A stretch of 22,291 bases of DNA. Origin: an uncultured Actinomycetes bacterium. Its GTDB lineage: Bacteria; Actinomycetota; Thermoleophilia; Solirubrobacterales; Solirubrobacteraceae. Positions 7,458-15,123 of this stretch are shown one piece after another. How positions within the stretch are numbered: position 1 is the first letter of the stretch; every line of letters starts with the position of its first letter. The stretch is from positions 1 through 22,291 of the forward strand of contig CALAQT010000193.1 of NCBI GenBank assembly GCA_937888775.1, in the 5' to 3' direction. Made by a program: the position numbers and the translations under genes. The notes under the pieces are model-generated. The model saw only the letters and a list, made by a program, of their open reading frames with translations, ran no database searches and was not told where the DNA came from.

Positions 7458-9056
7458 TCAGTAGGAGAAGAAGCCTTCGCCGGTCTGGCGCCCGAGCCGG
7501 CCTGACCAGGCGAGTCGACGCAACAGTGGCGCCGGACGGTAGCGCTCCTCGCCGCGCTCGCTCTCCAGCGCCTCCAGCAGGGTGAGCACCTGGTCTAAGC
7601 CGATCTGGTCCGCCCAGGAGAGAATGCCCCGGGGGTAGTTGAGGCCGTGGATCATGCCGGCATCGATGTCCTCAGTGCTTCCGAGTCCTTCGCCGAGCGC
7701 GAACGCGGCCTCGTTGATCACCTGTCCGACGATGCGACCGAGCACCAGCCCCGGAGCGTCGTCGACCCAGATCGTGTGCTTGCCCAGCGTGGAAAAGAAG
7801 CGCTCGGCGGCGTCGGTCGCCGAGGAGGCCGAGTCCGGTGCGCGGGTCAGCTCCACCGCGGCGCAGTCGTCAAACGGAGGCAGGGCGTGGAAACCCACCG
7901 CGGCGCCGCCCGGATCCAGCGTGGCCAGCGAGCCCGCGGTCAGGCAGATCGCCTGGGGCGCCCCCTGAAGCGGCGCTTCGGGCTCCTCGCCGCCGGTCAG
8001 ATCGAGGATCAGATAAGGCGCCGGCAGCGATCCGGCCTCTGCCGGCGAGGCGACATCCCAACCCGCCGCCGTCGCCGTCTGCGCGAGCTCGAACGCCAGC
8101 GGGCTGTCCCCGGCGATCACGACGAGCCCGTCGCCGCCGCCTGCAGGCCTGTGATCGGGATCGGGCTCGCGATGTGCGACCTGCGCCGCGTACTCGTAAT
8201 AGCCACGCCCGGACTTGCGCCCCAGCCTCCCGGCAGCCACCGTCTTGACCGTGATCGGCGACGGCCGCCAGCGCGGCTCGCCGAAGCTCTGCTCGTAGAA
8301 CGAGCGTGAGACGTCCAGCCCGACGTCGACTCCCACCAGATCCATCAGCTCAAACGGGCCCATCCGAAAGCCGCCACCCATACGGCAGGCGCGATCGATT
8401 TCCTGCAGCGACGCAATCCGCTCGGTGAGCAGCTTCAGCGCCTCCAACCCGAACGGCCGGTTGCAGCGATTGACAAGGAATCCCGGGCCATCGGCTGCGT
8501 CGATCACGTGCTTGCCCATGGCCTCTCCGGCGGCGCGGGCGAGTGCCAGGGCGGCCGGAGAGGACTCGGCGCCGGACACCACCTCCAGTAGGCGCATCAG
8601 CGGTGCGGGGTTAAAGAAGTGCATGCCGACGACCCGCTCCGGCGCTCTGGCCGCACTGGCGACCGCCGTCACCAGCAGCGACGATGTGTTGGTGGCAAGT
8701 ACGCACTGCTCGGATACCACCTCGGTCGACAATGCGGTGAACAGCTCGCGCTTGATCTCCAGACGCTCGGGCGCAGCTTCGATCACCAGCTCGGCCGGCG
8801 CCAGGTCCTTTAGGCCGGCGGCGCCGTGCAGGCATGCCGCCGCGCGCCGCGCTGCGTCCTCGCTGAGGCGCCCGCGCTGCGCCGATCGCTGGAGCTGCGC
8901 CTGGACGCGCTCGATCCCGCTGGCCAGCGCCTCGGGGTCGGGGTCGTGCAGCAGGGTACGCGCCCCGGACTGACACGCCAGCTGGGCGATGCCCGCTCCC
9001 ATCGTGCCCGCGCCGGCGACCCCGATCACCCGTGGCGCGTCCACGCGGTTGCTCAT
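7458..9056 (-). CDS. 3-hydroxyacyl-CoA dehydrogenase with duplicated C-terminal domain
   Basis: Oxidises 3-hydroxyacyl-CoA to 3-ketoacyl-CoA with NAD in beta-oxidation-like pathways. The 532-residue protein has an N-terminal Rossmann domain (GAGTMG at 15-20, E93, NTSS at 123-126, HFFNPAP with catalytic H146). A 3HCDH helical domain follows (about 190-295, including GPGFLVNR and DLVGVDVGLDV). A divergent Rossmann-like linker covers about 310-430. A second helical domain (about 435-532) ends GRQTGEGFFSY. This layout matches PaaH/PaaC-type enzymes with a repeated C-terminal domain. It starts 13 bp after the acyl-CoA dehydrogenase stop, in the same operon. Confidence 0.93.
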   Translation of the reverse strand: MSNRVDAPRVIGVAGAGTMGAGIAQLACQSGARTLLHDPDPEALASGIERVQAQLQRSAQRGRLSEDAARRAAACLHGAAGLKDLAPAELVIEAAPERLEIKRELFTALSTEVVSEQCVLATNTSSLLVTAVASAARAPERVVGMHFFNPAPLMRLLEVVSGAESSPAALALARAAGEAMGKHVIDAADGPGFLVNRCNRPFGLEALKLLTERIASLQEIDRACRMGGGFRMGPFELMDLVGVDVGLDVSRSFYEQSFGEPRWRPSPITVKTVAAGRLGRKSGRGYYEYAAQVAHREPDPDHRPAGGGDGLVVIAGDSPLAFELAQTATAAGWDVASPAEAGSLPAPYLILDLTGGEEPEAPLQGAPQAICLTAGSLATLDPGGAAVGFHALPPFDDCAAVELTRAPDSASSATDAAERFFSTLGKHTIWVDDAPGLVLGRIVGQVINEAAFALGEGLGSTEDIDAGMIHGLNYPRGILSWADQIGLDQVLTLLEALESERGEERYRPAPLLRRLAWSGRLGRQTGEGFFSY

Positions 9057-9069
9057 GCAGCCGCGGAGC

Positions 9070-10230
9070 TCACGACGGGACCAACGCGTTGATCCCCGTC
9101 AGCGCGCGCCCGATGATCAGCTTCTGGATCTGCGAAGTGCCCTCGTACAGCGTGGTCACGCGCACGTCGCGGAAATACCGCTCGACCGGGTGATCGTCGA
9201 CGTAGCCCGAGCCTCCGTGAACCTGGATTGCCGTGTTGGCGCACTTGACGGCGGCTTCGGTCGCATACAGCTTGGCGATCGAGGTCTCGGTGCTGTTGGG
9301 CTTACCGGCGTCCTTGAGGTAGCCCGCCCGCCAGACGAGCATTCGGGCGGCGTCGGTCTCGACCGCCATGTCGGCGAGCATCGCCTGGACCAGCTGGAAG
9401 CTGGCGATCGGGCGCCCGAACTGCTCACGCTCCTTGGCGTAGCGCACCGACGCTTCCACGCAGCCCTGGCAGATCCCGACACAGCCGGCCGCGACGCTGT
9501 AGCGCCCGGAGTCCAGCGAGCTCATCGCCACCTTGAAGCCATCGCCCACCTCGCCCAGCAGCTGATCCTCGGCGACCTCGACGTCGTCGAGCGAGATCGA
9601 GGCCGTGTCCGAGCCGCGCAGGCCCATCTTGTGGTGGATCTCCTGCGGCTGGAATCCCGGCTGGTCGGTCTCGACCAGGAAGCACGCCAGACCACGGTGA
9701 CCCTTCTCCGGGTCGGTCTGGGCGAAGATCAGCGCCAGCTTGGCGTGATTGCCCAAAGAAATCCACATCTTGGCGCCGTTGATCACCCAGCCGGAGTCGG
9801 TCCGGCGCGCGCGGGTGCGCTGATTGGCGGCGTCAGAGCCCGTGTCGGGCTCGGTCAGTCCGAAGCACCCCAGCCATTCCCCTGAGCACAGCTTGGGCAG
9901 GTAGCGCTGCTTCTGCTCCTCGGTCCCCCAGCGCAGCAGGGCGGAGCAGACCAGCGAGGTCTGTACCGAGATCACGGTGCGCATCGCCGAACAGCCGCGG
10001 CCGATCTCCTCCACGACGATGCCGTAGGTCACGTAGTCCAGCCCGGCGCCGCCGTACTCGCGCGGCACGATCGCGCCGAGATACCCCTGGTCGGCGATCA
10101 TCGACACGAGCTCGGTGTCGAAGTGCTCGTTGCGATCGTTCTGGCGTGCGCGTTCAACGATCTCGTTGTCGGTGAAGCTGCGCGCCGTCTCACGGATCAG
10201 GCTCTGCTCGTCGGTCAGTTCGAAGTCCAT
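9070..10230 (-). CDS. Acyl-CoA dehydrogenase
   Basis: FAD-dependent alpha,beta-dehydrogenation of an acyl-CoA thioester, giving electrons to ETF. The product of 386 residues has the three standard domains: an N-terminal helical domain (FELTDEQSLIRETARSF), the middle beta domain (FGLTEPDTGSDAANQRTRA, MWISLG) and the C-terminal helical domain (REQFGRPIASFQLVQAMLADM, QVHGGSGY). The catalytic base is in LYEGTSQIQ (about E363). Adjacent ATGs at 10233 and 10230 are possible; 10230 is preferred because TAGCGT sits 7 bases upstream, matching the leaderless spacing seen elsewhere. It is the first gene of the operon with the two dehydrogenases. Chain-length specificity is unknown. Confidence 0.94.
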   Translation of the reverse strand: MDFELTDEQSLIRETARSFTDNEIVERARQNDRNEHFDTELVSMIADQGYLGAIVPREYGGAGLDYVTYGIVVEEIGRGCSAMRTVISVQTSLVCSALLRWGTEEQKQRYLPKLCSGEWLGCFGLTEPDTGSDAANQRTRARRTDSGWVINGAKMWISLGNHAKLALIFAQTDPEKGHRGLACFLVETDQPGFQPQEIHHKMGLRGSDTASISLDDVEVAEDQLLGEVGDGFKVAMSSLDSGRYSVAAGCVGICQGCVEASVRYAKEREQFGRPIASFQLVQAMLADMAVETDAARMLVWRAGYLKDAGKPNSTETSIAKLYATEAAVKCANTAIQVHGGSGYVDDHPVERYFRDVRVTTLYEGTSQIQKLIIGRALTGINALVPS

Positions 10231-10237
10231 CATGTGG

Positions 10238-10243
10238 ACGCTA
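10238..10243 (-). promoter_or_regulatory. Weak candidate -10 box of the acyl-CoA dehydrogenase operon (TAGCGT)
   Basis: On the minus strand TAGCGT fits the TAnnnT pattern and lies 7 bases before ATG 10230. No -35 is clear. The call rests mainly on the same geometry at other genes in the window. Confidence 0.25.
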
Positions 10244-10285
10244 CCTGAGCGAACGACGTCCCGGCTTGCCGCCTAGCCCGCGGAC

Positions 10286-10312
10286 GGCCCCCGCCGCGCT
10301 GCGGCGGGGGCC
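10286..10312 (-). terminator. Strong GC-rich terminator hairpin after the Ig-like protein gene
   Basis: A perfect 12-bp stem (GGCCCCCGCCGC / GCGGCGGGGGCC) closes on a 3-nt loop, 32 bases past the stop of the gene ending at 10345. It also separates that gene from the acyl-CoA dehydrogenase operon promoter. There is no T-tract. Confidence 0.7.
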
Positions 10313-10344
10313 GAATGCGACCCGTTCGAGGCGTTCGCCGTTCT

Positions 10345-11625
10345 CTACGAGGGTGGAGGAAGCGACGAGACCGGCGCGGGCGACACGGTGACGGTTACAG
10401 ACGGTGACGCGCCACCGACGTTCTGTCCGTCGCCCGTGATCCGGGCACGGAACGTCTTGGCGCCCGAGGTTCCAAACGTCCAGCCGAACTGGAAGTTCGA
10501 GCTGCCGTTGACGAACCTGATTTCCACCAAGTGCCAGTCACCATCCTTACCCATGCGCTCGAGGTAGATCACATGACCGGCCTTGTCAGGTGTGACAGAG
10601 CCTGTGAAGGTAACCTGGCCACCGACTGTGGACGTGCTTGAGCTGGCGGAGAGGGTCACTCCATCCTGCACGCCTTCAAACAGTTTCGCCGTGTGGCGGA
10701 AGGGTGAGAAGGTGGTCCTGACGTAATAGACCTCGTTCTGCGTCGGCTGCTCGGTGAAGCTGTAGCTGCCGTCGCTGCCGGTGCTGACCGATTGAATCGC
10801 CCTGAACGGACCACTGATGCTGGGGCCTGCCCAGAGCGTGACGCTCGTGGTCGGCTCACCGGTGGTGCTACGGGCCTTATCCAGGGTGCCGCTGATCGTC
10901 GCCGACCCGCCGATCGTCATGATCGGCGAGGAGGAGCCGATCGTGAAGTCCGGGCTCTGGGTCTGCTGGATCGTCACCGCGACCGGAGTCGAGGTGCTGG
11001 CCGGGTTGCGGGCGTCGGCGGGCAGCAGCACGCGAAGGTCACGCTCGCCGGGGATACGCCACTGGTAGGCGATCGAGTAGTTCGAGCCAGCTCCCAGACG
11101 GCCGCTCTTGAGCGTCGTCCAGTCGTCGCCCGCGCCCTTCTGAGCCTGCAGGTAGACCCGCTGGCCGGCGTGGTCGGGCGTGACTTGACCAGTGAACACC
11201 AGCGGATGCAGCGTGTCGCCGCTGGTCTGGCTTGCGGCCAGGCTCACCTCGGCCGCGACCAGCTCGTGGACCGTGCGGCTGTGCGTGGCATCGGGCCCGC
11301 GCACGAACCAGTTGCGGTTGGTGAGGACGATGTCCTCCTCCCGCGTGAACTCGTAGAAGCCCTGGGCGTTGGTCTTGGTGACCCCGATCAGGGTGAAGTA
11401 CGGCTTGGGGTTGATGCGGTGATACAGCCGAATCGTCTGATCGGCCTGGTTGGCCAGGTTGAGCTGACCATAGATCAGCACCGGATCACCCGCGATGATC
11501 GGATTCGGAGTGGCGTTGATGGTCAAACCGTGGTTGTGCCGGGGTGCCGCGTTGGAGATACCCGGAAGTGCTACGAACGTCAACGCGCTGAGTGCGGTAG
11601 CGAGCACAGCAATGCGTAGGCGCAT
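10345..11625 (-). CDS. Secreted protein with about four Ig-like beta-sandwich repeats
   Basis: The 426-residue product has a classical signal peptide (MRLRIAVLATALSALTF..., cleavage near SNA-AP at residues 26-27). About four domains of roughly 95 residues follow. Each has a core like T-x-G-G-x-x-x-x-x-G, then a strand ending in Y-x-F or Y-x-I and a closing hydrophobic strand. Domains 2 and 4 are alike (G-Q/S-V-T-P-D-x-A-G-x-x-V-Y-L); domains 1 and 3 share N-A-Q-G-F-Y-E-F / S-D-G-S-Y-S-F. No catalytic motif, LPxTG or C-terminal membrane anchor is seen; the C-terminus is Pro/Ser-rich. ATG 11625 is chosen because AGGAGG precedes it and the signal peptide begins there. The frame extends upstream to 11715, but that part does not look coding. 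The function is unknown, possibly extracellular or structural. Confidence 0.82.
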   Translation of the reverse strand: MRLRIAVLATALSALTFVALPGISNAAPRHNHGLTINATPNPIIAGDPVLIYGQLNLANQADQTIRLYHRINPKPYFTLIGVTKTNAQGFYEFTREEDIVLTNRNWFVRGPDATHSRTVHELVAAEVSLAASQTSGDTLHPLVFTGQVTPDHAGQRVYLQAQKGAGDDWTTLKSGRLGAGSNYSIAYQWRIPGERDLRVLLPADARNPASTSTPVAVTIQQTQSPDFTIGSSSPIMTIGGSATISGTLDKARSTTGEPTTSVTLWAGPSISGPFRAIQSVSTGSDGSYSFTEQPTQNEVYYVRTTFSPFRHTAKLFEGVQDGVTLSASSSTSTVGGQVTFTGSVTPDKAGHVIYLERMGKDGDWHLVEIRFVNGSSNFQFGWTFGTSGAKTFRARITGDGQNVGGASPSVTVTVSPAPVSSLPPPS

Positions 11626-11753
11626 GAGGCCTCCTTTTCCCTGCTGAGTAGGTATCGCCTCCGCTTCGACCCCGGCCCTTCGGTGCGGTGGCGTGTGGAA
11701 CACTGCAAAGAACACATCAGCGGCGCCGAAAGTTGCGGTTTCAGCGCCACCGA

Positions 11754-11759
11754 TAGACT
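11754..11759 (+). promoter_or_regulatory. Candidate -10 box of the small membrane protein gene (TAGACT)
   Basis: TAGACT lies 8 bases before GTG 11768, with TTGCGG 15 bases upstream as a weak -35 (11733-11738). The spacing supports a leaderless start. Confidence 0.35.
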
Positions 11760-11767
11760 CACCACCG

Positions 11768-12178
11768 GTGGATGCCTTTGCCCTGGTTCTCTCCGGCGGT
11801 CTGGCCGCCCTGATCCTCTGGATCTGGTTGCTCGGTAAGTACTACCCGGGTAGCGGGCTCGAGCAGGTCGGCCTGAAATCAGCGCGGGAGATCACCGAGA
11901 CCCGGGAGTCTCTGGAGGCCGAGGATCTGCAGCAGATGCTCGCCGCCCACAACGCCCGGCGCCAAGCCAGGGGCGAGCGAGACGTTACCGTCGCCGATCT
12001 GGAGCTGCGGGTGATGGAGGACGTTCGTGAGCAGCGCCGGCGCCGCGACGAATACCTCGCCGACCGCGAGCTTGATCAGCTGCTGAAGGCCACCAACGAG
12101 CGCCGCCGGGCGCGCGGGCTACCGGAGCGCACGCGCGAACAGGTACAACGAGAGTTCGGGTCCGGTGGCACTGCTTAG
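11768..12178 (+). CDS. Small membrane-anchored coiled-coil protein, function unknown
   Basis: I do not recognise this protein. From GTG 11768 it has 136 residues. One transmembrane helix lies near the N-terminus (FALVLSGGLAALILWIWLL, about 4-22). A long, highly charged region rich in Glu, Arg and Ala follows and is predicted by eye to be helical and coiled-coil. Two similar segments occur: LQQMLAAHNARRQARGERDVTV and LDQLLKATNERRRARGLPERT, which look like an internal repeat of about 50 residues. The frame is open upstream to 11693, but the residues there are not conserved-looking and a TAGACT box sits just before GTG 11768. It is divergent from the Ig-like protein. The Rossmann gene follows in the same frame after 69 bp. 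Confidence 0.7.
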   Translation: MDAFALVLSGGLAALILWIWLLGKYYPGSGLEQVGLKSAREITETRESLEAEDLQQMLAAHNARRQARGERDVTVADLELRVMEDVREQRRRRDEYLADRELDQLLKATNERRRARGLPERTREQVQREFGSGGTA

Positions 12179-12247
12179 GCCGGCTTCCCAGCGCACGGAG
12201 CGCGCCGTCGACGCCGATCGCCGCCCGGCCTCGGGCGGGGCCGGGAC

Positions 12248-12757
12248 TTGCCCCGCTGCCTGATCATCGGGTGTGGCTGCCGCGGGCGGGCCCTGGCCAC
12301 CGAGCTGCGGGCCCTCGGACACGCCGTGCGCGGGACGACGAGGGACCCGGGAAGCTGTGCGGCGATCGAGGCGGTGGGCGCGGAGGCGTTCGTCGGCGAC
12401 CCGGACCGGGTCGCGACGCTGACGGCGGCGCTGGAGCATGTGAGCGTTGCCTGCCTGCTGTTGGGATCGGCTACCGGCCAGCCCGAGGCGCTCGCCGCCC
12501 TGCACGGCTCCCGTCTCGACATGCTGCTGGAGCGGATGCTCGACACGACCGTGCGGGGAATCGTCTATGAGGCCAGGGGCACGGTCGATCCCAAGCTGCT
12601 GCAGGCGGGGTCAGAGCGGGTGCGCTGGGCGTGCGAGCGGTCCCTGATCCCCTACCAGCTGCTGGTGTCAGATCCCACCGAGCCCGGCCCCTGGGTGTCG
12701 GCCGCGGCGGGGGCGGTACAACGGGCATTACTGAACCGGGACATATTTCCAACGTGA
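12248..12757 (+). CDS. Small Rossmann-fold NAD(P)-binding protein
   Basis: The 169-residue product opens with a dinucleotide-binding motif, CLIIGCGCRGRALATELRALGH (G-C-G-C-R-G), then TTRDP where an NADP-type Arg often sits, as in NAD-dependent epimerase/SDR-like proteins. The rest alternates strands and helices (VACLLLGSA, RGIVYEARGTV), but no catalytic Tyr-x3-Lys is seen. It is shorter than typical atypical SDRs (about 300 residues), so it may be a minimal binding protein. The start is TTG 12248; no ATG or GTG lies between the upstream stop and the motif. Probably co-transcribed with the preceding gene. Confidence 0.72.
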   Translation: MPRCLIIGCGCRGRALATELRALGHAVRGTTRDPGSCAAIEAVGAEAFVGDPDRVATLTAALEHVSVACLLLGSATGQPEALAALHGSRLDMLLERMLDTTVRGIVYEARGTVDPKLLQAGSERVRWACERSLIPYQLLVSDPTEPGPWVSAAAGAVQRALLNRDIFPT

Positions 12758-12768
12758 TTGGTGAAGAT

Positions 12769-12783
12769 TGGGCCGGGGGCCCA
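12769..12783. terminator. Short hairpin between convergent genes
   Basis: TGGGCC / GGCCCA forms a 6-bp stem with a 3-nt loop in the 75-bp space between the Rossmann gene and the converging Nudix gene. No T-tract; a weak terminator candidate. Confidence 0.35.
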
Positions 12784-12832
12784 GCGCGCCGGCCACATCC
12801 CGGGCGGCCTCGAGCCGTGGGCGAGGAGCGAT

Positions 12833-13417
12833 TCAGCCGAGCAGTGGTCCGATGCGGTCGAGCAGGTCGGCCAGGATCCGGGCCGTTGCGCCCCAGATCA
12901 GGTGGCTGTCGACCAGGTAGGTGTCGGTACGGATCGGCAGCCCGCGCCTGATCAACCGACGGCGGGCGTAGCCGTCGATCAGCGCCTGCAGGGGTATCTC
13001 GAGCACCTCGGCGACCTCTCCGACGCTGGGCGTCCAGGCGCGGCCGGGCTCGATCAGCCCAACGAACGGATACACCGCGTAGCCGGTGGCGATCGTGGGC
13101 GTCGGCTGCAAGGCGCCGACGATCTGGACGGCGTCACGCGGTAGACCTATCTCCTCCTCGGCTTCCCGCAGCGCGGTGATGCTCAGATCCCGATCGCGGT
13201 CGTCATAGCGACCGCCGGGGAACGAGATCTCACCGGCATGGCGGCGAAGGTCTTCTCGGCGCCGGGTGAAGACCACGTTCGGCTGCCCGTGCTCGCAGTA
13301 CAACGCCACCAGCACCGCCGCGTCGGTGCGCCCGTGCACGTCGAGCCTCACCGCGTCCTCAGGCGAGAGCAGCACGCGGCTCAGGTCATCGCGAGTCGCT
13401 CTCGGTGCGGTCGCCAT
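12833..13417 (-). CDS. Nudix hydrolase, CoA pyrophosphatase (NudL-like)
   Basis: Predicted to hydrolyse coenzyme A or its derivatives to 3',5'-ADP and phosphopantetheine. The 194-residue protein has the family-specific motif upstream of the Nudix box, TRRREDLRRHAGEISFPGG (about 51-69). The box itself, GGRYDD...ALREAEEEIGL (68-92), carries the metal-binding REAEEE. The spacing before REAEEE is one residue longer than the textbook Nudix box, as I recall for NudL proteins. ATG 13417 lacks a Shine-Dalgarno; TATAGT lies 7 bases upstream. It follows the DUF1015 gene on the same strand after 58 bp. Confidence 0.9.
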   Translation of the reverse strand: MATAPRATRDDLSRVLLSPEDAVRLDVHGRTDAAVLVALYCEHGQPNVVFTRRREDLRRHAGEISFPGGRYDDRDRDLSITALREAEEEIGLPRDAVQIVGALQPTPTIATGYAVYPFVGLIEPGRAWTPSVGEVAEVLEIPLQALIDGYARRRLIRRGLPIRTDTYLVDSHLIWGATARILADLLDRIGPLLG

Positions 13418-13424
13418 TGGGCTG

Positions 13425-13430
13425 ACTATA
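13425..13430 (-). promoter_or_regulatory. Candidate -10 box of the Nudix gene (TATAGT)
   Basis: On the minus strand TATAGT lies exactly 7 bases before ATG 13417 with no ribosome-binding site between, as at trxB. No good -35 is visible. Confidence 0.4.
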
Positions 13431-13475
13431 TTGGCGTCGATCGAGGCCTCCGGGGAGCTCGGTCGACCGACCCGG

Positions 13476-14732
13476 CTAGGCCAGCGGGTTGAACAACAGG
13501 CCGGTCGGGACCTTGGGGAAAAAGTAGGTCGACTTGGGCGGCATGCTCTCGCCGGCGGAGGCGACCGCCTGCACCCGCTCGATCGGCGTCGGCGCCATGA
13601 AGAAGGCGGCGTCGTAGGCTGCGGTTTCGATCAGTTTCAGCGCCTGCTCAAAATCACGCGCATATCCGAGGCCGTGAAGCTCGTCGATGTCCGTGTCGGT
13701 CATCGCCAGCGCTCCCTTGAGGATCAGCGCCTCCAGGACTGCGGTATCGAGTCGACGGTAGGGCTCGGCGCGCGCTGGCAGCGCCGCGTCTGCGATTGCG
13801 GGATCGGCGAGCGTGAGCATGAACGGCTTGCGCGAGTGCGAGTCGATGTAGCCGATCCTGACCGTCTCGCCGGCGGCGGGTGCGAGTGCGGTCGTGTCCG
13901 ACAGCGCCTCGATCCAGAAATCGCGCTTGAGCGCCGCGGCGAGCGCCTCCTGTCGGCCTGCGTCCAACCCGCGCACGAGGCGGTGGGTCGGGAACACGGT
14001 CAGGCCGGGGTCCTGCAGCGCGACGAGGCACATCAGCACATAGCGATGCGGACCCTCGCCACCGATCTCGTCGGCGTACACACGCGCGGTCTCGTAGCGA
14101 TGATGGCCGTCGGCGATCAGCAACTCAGCGTCGCGCAGGGCACCCTGAACCGTGGTTACCGCGTCGGGGTCGGCCACTCGCCAGAGCCGGTTGACGGTGC
14201 CGTCGTCATCGGTTGTCTGCGCCCAGGCGGGCGCGGTCAAGACCTGTTGCATCACGCGCTCGGTGGCCCCGGCGGGATCGGAGTAGAGGGAGAAGATCGG
14301 GGATAGGTTGGCCTGGGTGGCTCGTGTCAACCGCAGCCGGTCCTCCTTCGGACCCGGGTGCGTGCGCTCGTGCGGGCGGATCCGGGCGGCGCCGTAATGC
14401 TCGATCCGGACGCGGGCGAAGTAGCCGCGGCGCGTCCGCGGACGTCCGTCCGGACCGGTGTAGTCCTGGACCAGTGCCCACAGCGCCGGCTGCTCATCCT
14501 CCACCACGGCACCCGCAGCCCGCCAGGCGCGGAGTTGATCAGCGGCCAGCTGATAGCGATCCTCACCACCCTGAGGTAGGTCGATCCGCACGACGTTGTA
14601 CGGCGAGCGGGCCTCGAGCGCGAGGCGCTGCTCGTCGTCGATCACGTCATAGGGCGGCGCGACGACGTTCTGCAGTCCGCCGGTTACCGCCGGGTCATAG
14701 TGAAGGGCGCGGAACGGCTCGATCTCTGCCAT
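13476..14732 (-). CDS. DUF1015 family protein
   Basis: The 418-residue product has the landmarks of the DUF1015 family: MAEIEPFRALHYDP at the start, NVVAPPYDVID (about 22-32), SPYNVVRIDLP (about 43-53), ARIRPHERTHPGPKEDRLRL (about 115-134) and ADGHHRYETA (about 207-216). An archaeal member with a ParB-like fold was shown to be a free-serine kinase (SerK). Most bacterial members are uncharacterised, often near serine or D-3-phosphoglycerate dehydrogenase genes, which are not seen here. Length is normal for the family. A hairpin directly before ATG 14732 may affect translation. Confidence 0.9.
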   Translation of the reverse strand: MAEIEPFRALHYDPAVTGGLQNVVAPPYDVIDDEQRLALEARSPYNVVRIDLPQGGEDRYQLAADQLRAWRAAGAVVEDEQPALWALVQDYTGPDGRPRTRRGYFARVRIEHYGAARIRPHERTHPGPKEDRLRLTRATQANLSPIFSLYSDPAGATERVMQQVLTAPAWAQTTDDDGTVNRLWRVADPDAVTTVQGALRDAELLIADGHHRYETARVYADEIGGEGPHRYVLMCLVALQDPGLTVFPTHRLVRGLDAGRQEALAAALKRDFWIEALSDTTALAPAAGETVRIGYIDSHSRKPFMLTLADPAIADAALPARAEPYRRLDTAVLEALILKGALAMTDTDIDELHGLGYARDFEQALKLIETAAYDAAFFMAPTPIERVQAVASAGESMPPKSTYFFPKVPTGLLFNPLA

Positions 14733-14736
14733 TGGG

Positions 14737-14757
14737 GTCCTGAGGCTACTTCAGGAC
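14737..14757 (-). promoter_or_regulatory. Inverted repeat overlapping the ribosome-binding site of the DUF1015 gene
   Basis: GTCCTGA, 7 bases, TCAGGAC: a perfect 7-bp stem ending 4 bases before the ATG. The only Shine-Dalgarno-like sequence (AGGA) is in the 3' arm, so the hairpin would hide it in mRNA. Alternatively it is a protein operator. Confidence 0.4.
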
Positions 14758-14816
14758 GCCCGCGCCGCGCCACGCTGGCGGCGCCTCGCTGCGGCTCGGC
14801 GGCGGTGATCTCAGGC

Positions 14817-14822
14817 TAGACT
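14817..14822 (+). promoter_or_regulatory. Candidate -10 box of tRNA-Pro (TAGACT)
   Basis: TAGACT lies 14 bases before the 5' end of the mature tRNA, a usual distance for a short 5' leader. It is the same hexamer as at 11754. No consensus -35 is seen. Confidence 0.4.
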
Positions 14823-14836
14823 CGAGTCAGTACGCG

Positions 14837-14910
14837 CGGGGCGTGGCGCAGCTTGGTAGCGCGCCTGCTTTGGGAGCAGGAGGTCCCCGGTTCAAATCCG
14901 GGCGCCCCGA
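14837..14910 (+). tRNA. tRNA-Pro (anticodon UGG)
   Basis: A full cloverleaf is visible in 74 bases: acceptor CGGGGCG with CGCCCCG, D stem GCGC/GCGC, anticodon stem CCTGC/GCAGG around loop TTTGGGA (anticodon TGG), T stem CCCGG/CCGGG with TTCAAAT, discriminator A. The CCA end is not encoded. The 3' flank (14911-15123) shows no integrase or repeat of the tRNA end. Confidence 0.96.
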
Positions 14911-15123
14911 TCGAGGAAACTGGCTGGCGTGAGCACTCCCGCTTGCTGGCTACGATTTGTTGAGCGTTCGTGTGCAGGCGCGCCATCGCGTGCTGATCCT
15001 CACAACGTTCGGGTAGCGGAGGAACACCAGGCCGTAACTCATCCAAACGGATGAAAGGTTTGGCCGTCCAGCCACGGCCGCGATGATGGTGACAAGGTCG
15101 GCTTCGATCGGTGGCAGCGTGGT

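Noticed and set aside
8989..9885. A 298-residue plus-strand open frame opposite acyl-CoA dehydrogenase
   Set aside because: It is a shadow of the strongly conserved dehydrogenase reading frame.
13266..14306. A 346-residue plus-strand open frame opposite the DUF1015 gene
   Set aside because: The minus strand carries clear DUF1015 motifs over the same bases; this frame has shadow composition.
14816..15046. Minus-strand frame containing GAPGFEPGTSCSQSRRATKL
   Set aside because: This is the well-known spurious translation of an antisense tRNA-Pro; not a protein.
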